From: Pirellulaceae bacterium
GTDB lineage: Bacteria; Planctomycetota; Planctomycetia; Pirellulales; Pirellulaceae
NCBI GenBank assembly: GCA_016784735.1
Contig: JADHUC010000008.1
Span: 1 to 64,000 of the forward strand
Length of the DNA: 64,000 nucleotides
Reading direction: 5' to 3'
Below are positions 1 through 6,791 of the stretch, piece after piece. Within the stretch, counting starts at the first letter, position 1. Each line of letters starts with the position of its first letter. The notes below the pieces were generated by a model. That model was not told where the DNA came from and did no database searches. It saw only the letters and a list, made by a program, of their open reading frames with translations. Position numbers and translations under genes: made by a program.

Positions 1-64
1 CTACTCTTAAGACAATACCAATTTCACCTGATCGTCCCAGACACACCCTAAAGTGCAGGTGACT

Positions 65-1546
65 ATGAAACGCGTCGATATACCACAAAGCCGTTGCCTG
101 GCCGGGGTGACACGGGACGACATCACGCCTCCGGTCGGGATCTATCACCGCATGTGGGGCGCGGCAATGCACGACCGGTCGACCGGCGTTCATCGGCCCT
201 TGACTGCGACCGCCTTGTATCTGAGCAGCCGGCACGGCGAACGCTTGGGGAAAGATGGCAAGGTGATCGTGGCATTGGACCATTGCCTTTTTCGGTCCGA
301 GGAGATGAATGAATTGGTCGATCGTGTCAGCTCCGCGGCAAGCATTCCGCGCGACGCGATCATCGTCTTCTTCTCGCACACGCACGCCGCGGGTTTGATG
401 GACCGCCGGCGTTCAGAACTCCCCGGCGGTGACTTGATCGGCCCTTACCTGGACTCGCTGGCAACGAAACTCGCAGCGCTAGTCCGCGAAGCCCGCGATA
501 GCCAGCAGCCTGCAAGTATCGTCTATGGAGTCGGACGATGTGACTTGGCGAGGAGTCGCGACTATTTCGACGCCGAACGTGGCGAATACGTCTGCGGATA
601 CAACCCGGAGGGCGAGGCCGACGACGCGGTCGTAGTCGGCCGCATCACCGACGACGGCGGGAAGCCTCTGGCGACGATCGTCAACTACGCCTGTCATCCC
701 ACAACGCTGGCGTGGGAAAACACGTTGATCAGCCCGGACTATATCGGGGCGACGCGAGAGGTTGTGGAGCAAGCGACGGGCGCGCCCTGCCTTTTCGTTC
801 AGGGTGCATCTGGAGACGTCGGCCCTAGAGACGGATTCGTGGGCGATGTTGCCGTCGCCGATCGTAACGGCCGCCAACTTGGCTACGCCGTGATGTCGGC
901 AGTCGAGTCGATGCCCACACCAGGGACGAGCTACGAATACACCGGCCCGGTAATCTCCGGAGCGACACTGGGAATATGGAAGTACATTCCCGTTTCAGCA
1001 GACCGTCGCAAGGACATTGACATCTGGGAGTCCCGCCGCGTAGTCATTCCGTTGAAATACCGAGACGACCTGCCAAAGCGAGATGACCTGGAGCGCGAGC
1101 GCAAACAATGGTCGACGCGAGAGGCGGAGGCGAGAGCCGCCGGTGACGATGTCCGCGTCCGCGACGCTCGGGCCATGGTGGAACGCATGGCGCGGAGTTT
1201 GAGCCGAATTCGGCATTTGCCGCCCGGCGACGAGTGTCCGTATGCCTTCGACATCATAAGAATCGGCGACGCAGTGTGGCTGGGCTTGAACGGCGAGCAC
1301 TACAATCGACTGCAGCGCGAGATCCGCAGGCGATTTGCACAAACACCGATCTTCGTCGGCACGTTGGCCAACGGATCCGGTGTATCCTACTTGCTCGATT
1401 CGGGTTCCTACGGGAAAGGACTGTATCAGGAAAAGGTCTCCGTGCTCGCGAAAGGTAGCCTCGACAGACTGGTTGAAGCCATTGCGGATGAAATCCAAAG
1501 AATGGGCATCGCCATACGAGGCTCTATGTCTTGTGGCGGAAGTTGA
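65..1546 (+). CDS. Neutral/alkaline ceramidase-like hydrolase
   Basis: A 493-residue protein resembling the N-terminal catalytic domain of neutral/alkaline non-lysosomal ceramidases, which are Zn-dependent amidases. Two histidine clusters typical of the family's zinc site are visible: SHTHAAG near residue 105 and NYACHPTTL near 215. The motif QGASGDVGPRD follows. ATG at 65 was chosen over an in-frame GTG at 53 because AGGTG lies just upstream of the ATG. No signal peptide is evident, unlike classical secreted ceramidases. The gene is followed on the same strand by an enolase-superfamily dehydratase and a DHDPS-family aldolase. In that setting it may hydrolyse a sugar-derived amide or lactone rather than ceramide; this is inference. 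The family call is fairly secure, the substrate unknown. Confidence 0.8.
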   Translation: MKRVDIPQSRCLAGVTRDDITPPVGIYHRMWGAAMHDRSTGVHRPLTATALYLSSRHGERLGKDGKVIVALDHCLFRSEEMNELVDRVSSAASIPRDAIIVFFSHTHAAGLMDRRRSELPGGDLIGPYLDSLATKLAALVREARDSQQPASIVYGVGRCDLARSRDYFDAERGEYVCGYNPEGEADDAVVVGRITDDGGKPLATIVNYACHPTTLAWENTLISPDYIGATREVVEQATGAPCLFVQGASGDVGPRDGFVGDVAVADRNGRQLGYAVMSAVESMPTPGTSYEYTGPVISGATLGIWKYIPVSADRRKDIDIWESRRVVIPLKYRDDLPKRDDLERERKQWSTREAEARAAGDDVRVRDARAMVERMARSLSRIRHLPPGDECPYAFDIIRIGDAVWLGLNGEHYNRLQREIRRRFAQTPIFVGTLANGSGVSYLLDSGSYGKGLYQEKVSVLAKGSLDRLVEAIADEIQRMGIAIRGSMSCGGS

Positions 1547-1548
1547 CC

Positions 1549-1682
1549 CGTTTAACCCCAATACCGTTCAACGAAGCCGTGATAGCACTGCGAAGCGGTC
1601 AACATGTTGTGCAAGCGGAGGGATGCAGCCACTATATGTGGGCTCATCTCTACCGCTAGCTGTGCTTCATTGAACGGTATTG
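1549..1682. mobile_element. MITE-like element with a 10-bp target duplication
   Basis: The segment 1559-1682 (124 bp) is bounded by 19-bp inverted ends starting CAATACCG and ending CGGTATTG, with 18 of 19 positions matching. It is flanked by the direct repeat CGTTTAACCC at 1549-1558 and 1683-1692. The right copy is also the outer end of a long hairpin (1683-1772), so the element seems to have inserted into that repeat. It has no coding capacity. The inner sequence is also partly self-complementary. Confidence 0.65.
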
Positions 1683-1772
1683 CGTTTAACCCGAAGCCGG
1701 AGGCGATGGCGGGAAGCACAATGGACGGTCCACATGCATCGCCCGCCATCGCCTCCGGCTTCGGGTTAAACG
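1683..1772. repeat. Long perfect hairpin (REP-like)
   Basis: Two 31-bp arms (1683-1713 and 1742-1772) are perfect reverse complements separated by a 28-bp loop. The arm core reads GAAGCCGGAGGCGATGGCGGG. It lies between two same-strand genes. It could act as a transcription attenuator or be a REP-type repeat; there is no T-rich tail, so a classical terminator is less likely. Confidence 0.75.
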
Positions 1773-1818
1773 AAGCAACGCGGCTGTCCTCGCGGGAGGA
1801 GGCATCGAGAGCAAGACT

Positions 1819-2997
1819 ATGAAAATCACCAAGATCGAAACGCTGGTTTGCCATGCCCGCATGAGGAATTGGGTGTTTGTGAAAGTCCTGACCGACGAAC
1901 CGGGGCTTTTCGGATGGGGCGAAGCAACGCTGGAATGGCACACGCGCGCGGTGGTGGGCGCGGTCGAGGATCTGGCTGAGTTGATCGTCGGCGAGGATCC
2001 GCGGCGGATCGAGCACTTGTGGCAGATGATGTATCGCCAGCACTTCTGGCACGGCCATGGCATTGTTCGTTCGACTGCAATCTCGGGCATCGACATCGCC
2101 CTGTGGGACATTGCCGGCAAGATCGCGGACATGCCATGTTCGCAACTCTGGGGCGGTCCGGTTAGAGACTGGATACGCACCTATTGCCACTTGGGTGGCG
2201 GCCGCATGGAGGACATGTACGAGACCAGCGTTGACGACGCTAAGCAGTTCGGGGAATTGGCGCGGGAAGCGGTCGAAGAAGGCTATACTGCCATGAAAAG
2301 CATGGCCGTCCCGCCGACCATGCCGATCGAAGGACTTCGCCCGATCCGCCTGGCCGAGGCGGCCGTGGTAGCCATGCGCGATGCCGTGGGAGACGACATC
2401 GACTTGATGGTCGACTGCCACGCTCGCCCTTCGCCCGCCATGGGCTTGAAGTTTGGCAAGGCCCTCGACCCGTATGGCCTGTATTTCTTCGAGGAACCGT
2501 GCTGGCCCGAGAGCATCGAGGGCCTGGCGATGATCAACCAGGCCATCGCTACGCCGGTGGCAACGGGCGAACGCATCACCGATTTGACTTACTTCCAGAG
2601 GCTGTTTGCCGAACGCGGGTGCGAGGTCTGCCAGTTCGATATCACGCACTGCGGCGGTCTGACCGCGTCGCGTCGGATCGCAGCACTGGCCGACGCTCAT
2701 CGCATTTCGCTCGCGCCGCACAATCCCCAAGGGCCCGTCAGCACAGCAGCGTCGCTGGAATTCGGTTTCTCGCAACCCGGCTATATCATCTGCGAAACTG
2801 TCCACGGAGATGTCCCCTGGCGAGCCGACGTGGTCGACGAAGGTTTTGTTGTCCAGCCGGAAGGCCGCATCGTGCGCCCGAACACTCGCCCTGGCTTGGG
2901 CATCTCGATCAACGAAGACGAGGTCCGAAAACACCCATTCGAGCAAGAACTGCCCCAGCGAGTTTTTTATCGCGATGGCAGTGTCGGAGACTGGTAG
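1819..2997 (+). CDS. Mandelate racemase/muconate lactonizing family dehydratase, galactonate-dehydratase-like
   Basis: A 392-residue enolase-superfamily enzyme, full length for the family, likely dehydrating a sugar acid to a 2-keto-3-deoxy acid. The capping domain covers roughly residues 1-120, with the family motif [16 protein letters not shown]. The TIM barrel follows with the expected metal and acid/base positions: MVDCHAR (Asp and His), FEEPCWPE (Glu), ATGERI (Glu), LAPHNPQGP (catalytic His) and CETVHGD. The Asp-x-His arrangement and [10 protein letters not shown] resemble D-galactonate dehydratases more than mannonate dehydratases. It ends one base before the ATG of the aldolase gene, so the two are surely co-translated. 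Exact substrate specificity cannot be read from the sequence. Confidence 0.85.
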   Translation: MKITKIETLVCHARMRNWVFVKVLTDEPGLFGWGEATLEWHTRAVVGAVEDLAELIVGEDPRRIEHLWQMMYRQHFWHGHGIVRSTAISGIDIALWDIAGKIADMPCSQLWGGPVRDWIRTYCHLGGGRMEDMYETSVDDAKQFGELAREAVEEGYTAMKSMAVPPTMPIEGLRPIRLAEAAVVAMRDAVGDDIDLMVDCHARPSPAMGLKFGKALDPYGLYFFEEPCWPESIEGLAMINQAIATPVATGERITDLTYFQRLFAERGCEVCQFDITHCGGLTASRRIAALADAHRISLAPHNPQGPVSTAASLEFGFSQPGYIICETVHGDVPWRADVVDEGFVVQPEGRIVRPNTRPGLGISINEDEVRKHPFEQELPQRVFYRDGSVGDW

Positions 2998-2998
2998 G

Positions 2999-3940
2999 AT
3001 GCCCGAGACGATTTCCGGCGTTCTGCCGGTGGTCCACACTCCGTTTCTGGAAGATGAGTCGATCGACTACGAGAGCCTCGCGCGGCAGATCGAGTGGGCT
3101 TTCGCGCAAGGTGCACACGGATACTGCACAGGCATGGTGTCCGAGCTGCTGCGACTATCGACCAAGGAACGCGTCCTGTTGAATGAGACGTTGGCAGAGG
3201 CGAATGCCGGCCGCGGGGTCTTCATCGCTGGAGTGGGCGCCGAAAGCACTCGGCAAGCTATCGAGTACGCCCAAGCAGCGGAAGACTCCGGGTGCGACGC
3301 GATCATGGCCATCCCGCCCATTTCCACGGCGTTACCGCCCCGCGAGTTGCTGGGTTACTTCAGCACGCTGGCCGAACATGTCGACCTGCCGCTCGTAGTC
3401 CAGGATGCCTCATCTTACGTCGGCCAACCGATCCCGCAGGACGTGTGTGTCAGACTGCTGGACGACTTCGGGCCAGACAGGGTCTTGTTCAAACCCGAAG
3501 CCGCTCCCGTTGGGCCGAACCTCTCCGCACTGCGCGATTCGACCGGTGGACAAGCCCAAATCTTCGACGGTTCCGGCGGGGTTTCCCTGGTAGACTGCTA
3601 CCGGCGCGGAATCGTGGGTACGATGCCTGGGATGGAGTTCTTGTCGGGGATCGTCGCACTATGGAAGGCGTTGGAGCGTGATGACGAACAAGCCACCTAC
3701 GACTTGTATTTGCCAATCTGCGCCCTGGTCAGTCTGCAGCTTCAGGCCGGACTGGATGGGTTCCTTGCCATTGAAAAGTACGTTCTCGCAAAGCGAGGCC
3801 TGTTTGCCACCGACGTGCGCCGCAAACCGCACGCGTGGGAAATGGACGAAGAGACACGATTGGAGCTGGAACGCCTGCTTGGCCAACTCGACGAAGCGAT
3901 CCAGCGAGTGACGGGGGAGAGATCGAAAGGGGAGCAATAG
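2999..3940 (+). CDS. DHDPS/NAL-family aldolase
   Basis: A 313-residue protein of the dihydrodipicolinate synthase / N-acetylneuraminate lyase superfamily. These are class I aldolases that cleave or form 2-keto acids through a Schiff-base lysine. The N-terminus (ISGVLPVVHTPF) and the likely Schiff-base lysine in VLFKPEA are present, and GIVGTMPG matches the barrel end of the family. ATG at 2999 has GGAG nine bases upstream; an in-frame ATG at 2975 overlaps the previous gene and lacks a ribosome site. Tight coupling to the dehydratase suggests cleavage of a 2-keto-3-deoxy sugar acid, completing a galactonate-like pathway. That role is inferred from context. It converges with the small gene on the opposite strand nine bases away. 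Confidence 0.85.
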   Translation: MPETISGVLPVVHTPFLEDESIDYESLARQIEWAFAQGAHGYCTGMVSELLRLSTKERVLLNETLAEANAGRGVFIAGVGAESTRQAIEYAQAAEDSGCDAIMAIPPISTALPPRELLGYFSTLAEHVDLPLVVQDASSYVGQPIPQDVCVRLLDDFGPDRVLFKPEAAPVGPNLSALRDSTGGQAQIFDGSGGVSLVDCYRRGIVGTMPGMEFLSGIVALWKALERDDEQATYDLYLPICALVSLQLQAGLDGFLAIEKYVLAKRGLFATDVRRKPHAWEMDEETRLELERLLGQLDEAIQRVTGERSKGEQ

Positions 3941-3949
3941 ACCTGCGAC

Positions 3950-4213
3950 TCACTCTCCGAAAAGTTGGCCGCCTTGACTGTCCAGAGCCTGTTGGCCTTC
4001 GAGCGTATCGATCTCTTCGTCACTAATCACCGCTGCGTCGGTCGCGTGTGCAATCTGGATGGCCTCGCGGATAGAACGTTTCATCCACTGTGCCTCTTCT
4101 CCCTCGGGCACGCGTCCGGCGGAAATGTACGCGGCGTAGATTTGTGCGGCGGCCTGGACCACAACGCTTTCGCTGTGCTGCAGCTTCATATGAGTGACTT
4201 TTGCTTTTGCCAT
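3950..4213 (-). CDS. Small conserved-looking hypothetical protein
   Basis: An 87-residue acidic, probably alpha-helical cytosolic protein with no signal peptide or membrane segment. A strong AGGAGG site sits just upstream of its ATG on the minus strand, which makes it a real gene. Motifs visible are AAQIYAAYISAGRVPEGEE and a C-terminal DEEID segment. I do not recognise the family and propose no function. It is convergent with the aldolase and divergent from the beta-helix gene. Confidence 0.7.
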   Translation of the reverse strand: MAKAKVTHMKLQHSESVVVQAAAQIYAAYISAGRVPEGEEAQWMKRSIREAIQIAHATDAAVISDEEIDTLEGQQALDSQGGQLFGE

Positions 4214-4374
4214 CGAGGCCCTCCTGGTATGCTGATGTTCGCGTCGCGGGATGCCCTGGACTGCTGCGTCGCAAACGGCAGTCTACCAGTAACCGTCGAA
4301 CGTGACTACTCGAACGTGACGGGGAGATGCGCGAACCGTCGACATTATTCTGGCAAGACACCAACAGGGGAGAA

Positions 4375-5664
4375 ATGAAAATGATGGCACGTAGCATGCT
4401 CGGCCTGACATTGTTCGTCGTTGGCCTGTTCGGCTCGTCCCGCGGCGAGGAGTATTACGTCGCAGTCGATGGTCACCCAGATGCGGCTGGGACGAGGGAC
4501 GATGCATGGGATGTCGCCTCCACGCTCGCCGGCCAAAGGCCAGTGAAGCCAAGCGATACGGTGTGGTTGCGTGGCGGAACGTATCGCTGTGAACACGCTT
4601 ACGAGACGAAAGGCCAAGGCTACAGAGTTACTGTAAGTGGCTCGGCCGAGAAGCCAATCACGATACGCGCCGCGGTCGGCGAGCGGGTCACCATCGACGG
4701 TGGGATGGTGGTACAGGGCGATCATCTTTGGCTGTGGGATCTGGAGATCGCCCAGCCGGATAACCTGGAGCGAGTGACTCAGCAAGGGGGCTCGCATCCG
4801 GACTTGGGGAATCCCTACGGCGGGATCGCAGTCCACGGCGACGAGTGCCGCCTGATCAACTTGGTGATTCGAGACAATCTAGGCAATGGCGTCGGTTGGT
4901 GGTCGAGCGCAAAGGGTGGCGAAATCTACGGCTCGATCATCGTGCGGAACGGCTGGAAGGGGCCGGATCGCAACCATGGCCATTGCATCTACACGCAGAA
5001 TCAGGAAGGCACGAAGACGATTTCCAACTGCATCATGACCACGCGTTGGCCCGGCGGACATTACACCATGCACGCCTACGGCTCGTCGCGGGCCTACGTC
5101 GACAACTTTGTGATCGAAGACAATATCGCTTGGCGTCACGGCCCTTTCCTGGTCGGCGGCGGCCGACCCAGCAAGAACATCATCGTCCGCCGCAATTGCT
5201 TGTACAAAGTGCCCCTGCAGAATGGCTACAACGCTCCGCACAACGAAGATTGCGAGATTGTTGAAAACGTGATCTTCCGATCCGGAATGTCGGTGAATCG
5301 TTACAAGAGGGGCGTAGTAAGCGACAATCTCATCGTCGACGGACAGCTGAGCATCAATGGCGAGGGCTCGGTCGACGCGCGGGACAACGTCGCCATGAGC
5401 GACCAGACACCCGAGGCGGTTCGTTCGATCCTGCTTGCTAACAAGTATGATGAGAAGCGCGCGAACCTGGCCATTCTCAACTGGAAGAAGGAGCCGCAAG
5501 TTCGTGTGCCGGCCGGAGATTTCCTGAAAGACGGTGACCGCTTTCGCATCATGGACCCGCTCGATTTCTACGGCAAGCCGGTATTCGAGGCCCAATGCGA
5601 TGGCGACGGTTTCGATGTTCCGATGAACGATGAATTCGCTGTTTTCGTCGTCTTGAAAGATTGA
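4375..5664 (+). CDS. Exported right-handed beta-helix protein (pectate-lyase-like fold)
   Basis: A 429-residue protein with an N-terminal signal peptide (MKMMARSMLGLTLFVVGLFG, predicted cut before EEYYV). The opening YYVAVDGHPDAAGT followed by KPITIRAAVGERVTIDGG is the usual start of parallel beta-helix polysaccharide-binding or lyase-like proteins. Repeated short coils such as CRLINLVIRDNLGNGVG and NIIVRRNCLYKVP follow. The ATG at 4375 follows AGGGGAGAA. It probably binds or modifies a polysaccharide outside the cytoplasm. Catalytic residues of a specific lyase family could not be assigned. It converges with a membrane protein gene 11 bases away. Confidence 0.75.
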   Translation: MKMMARSMLGLTLFVVGLFGSSRGEEYYVAVDGHPDAAGTRDDAWDVASTLAGQRPVKPSDTVWLRGGTYRCEHAYETKGQGYRVTVSGSAEKPITIRAAVGERVTIDGGMVVQGDHLWLWDLEIAQPDNLERVTQQGGSHPDLGNPYGGIAVHGDECRLINLVIRDNLGNGVGWWSSAKGGEIYGSIIVRNGWKGPDRNHGHCIYTQNQEGTKTISNCIMTTRWPGGHYTMHAYGSSRAYVDNFVIEDNIAWRHGPFLVGGGRPSKNIIVRRNCLYKVPLQNGYNAPHNEDCEIVENVIFRSGMSVNRYKRGVVSDNLIVDGQLSINGEGSVDARDNVAMSDQTPEAVRSILLANKYDEKRANLAILNWKKEPQVRVPAGDFLKDGDRFRIMDPLDFYGKPVFEAQCDGDGFDVPMNDEFAVFVVLKD

Positions 5665-5675
5665 TCGGCTGGGTC

Positions 5676-6650
5676 CTATTCGACCGGCTGTTTTGCCTGA
5701 TTGGACGATTCGCCGGGCGTCGGCTTTTCGGGTGCGCCGCTGGTTTTGAATACCGCGGGCAGAAAAAAGCTCCGGTAATGCCCTGCCATGGCCGAATACA
5801 ATCTGCCAGTGATCGCTGCCGTCAGGCTGACCAGGGCGAGTCCAACGAGACGGTAATCCGAGTCGAAGACGTCCATTAACGGGGCCGCCAGAAGGAGCCC
5901 GGCCGAGAAGCCGACCAGCCAGGCCGGCAGCCTTGCCGACAACGCAAGCAAGGCGCCAAACGCCCCGACGAGCAGCCCCGCTGCGTGCGCCCAGAAGCCG
6001 CCTGCCATCGCTTCAGTCACGGCGCTGCCCACGACGGCGCCGGGGGCGGCGTAGAACGCCGCGATGGTTCCCAGAATCAACCCACAGCCCAGGACAAGCC
6101 CGACGCGGCCTACCCATCGACCGCCGGGTACCAGAATAAACCGTACGCCGCCGCCCATCACGCTCAGCGCAATGAAGAGAGTTAGGCCGGCCGCCAAGTC
6201 CCAGGCCAATCCGGCAATCGGTCCCACCACCGCTCCGCCCGCCGCACCGGCCAGCAGCGAACAGGTGAGTATTTGCCGCCCGACCAAACCGGTCGCCGGA
6301 TCTGATCTTGGGTCGGTGCGCGAGCGTGTCTTGATCGCCGAAGCGCCGTCGTCGGACGAGTCCAATTCGAAAAACAGGTCGTCCGGGTCGTCCGTGATGT
6401 ATTCCAGGGCCTCGTCCAGCGGCAGGACCCGTCCGAACTCACCAACTTGGTTCCAGCGTTCGCCGTCCCACCAATGCACCTCGACCTCGTCGTCCTGTCC
6501 AGTCGGACGCAGTCTTGCCAGCGGTTCCTCGTCGTCGGCCCAATAGATGGCATAGGCCCGTCCTCTTTTTCGGCAAACGACATCCAAATCGAGATCATCG
6601 AAATGGTCTTCGATGTGTCTCCTGAAATAGCTGTTCGAGACTCTTGTCAT
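5676..6650 (-). CDS. Polytopic membrane protein with acidic N-terminal domain
   Basis: A 324-residue protein. Residues 1-100 form a soluble, acidic domain with the segments YFRRHIEDHFDDLDLD, EVHWWDGERW and YITDDPDDLFFEL. About six or seven hydrophobic helices fill residues 130-300. ATG at 6650 follows a clear AAGGAGGAG site; an upstream in-frame start nine codons earlier has none. I do not recognise the family. It lies downstream of the DNA methyltransferase on the same strand, but the 141-base gap gives no firm case for an operon. Confidence 0.7.
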   Translation of the reverse strand: MTRVSNSYFRRHIEDHFDDLDLDVVCRKRGRAYAIYWADDEEPLARLRPTGQDDEVEVHWWDGERWNQVGEFGRVLPLDEALEYITDDPDDLFFELDSSDDGASAIKTRSRTDPRSDPATGLVGRQILTCSLLAGAAGGAVVGPIAGLAWDLAAGLTLFIALSVMGGGVRFILVPGGRWVGRVGLVLGCGLILGTIAAFYAAPGAVVGSAVTEAMAGGFWAHAAGLLVGAFGALLALSARLPAWLVGFSAGLLLAAPLMDVFDSDYRLVGLALVSLTAAITGRLYSAMAGHYRSFFLPAVFKTSGAPEKPTPGESSNQAKQPVE

Positions 6651-6791
6651 CTCGCTCCTCCTTGAATCGCTGCCCAATTATCCCTCTGGTTCTCCGAAGC
6701 TGCGACGGCCCCATTCCAGACCGTGATAGTCTATGCGAGAAGCCGGATGAGAGGAACACCGAAACAACGGTGCCGTTCGCCATTTTCTCCT

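Noticed and set aside
1552-3039. A 495-codon frame antisense to the dehydratase
   Set aside because: It spans the insertion element and both arms of the hairpin, has no ribosome site and no recognisable domain; it mirrors codon bias of the sense gene.
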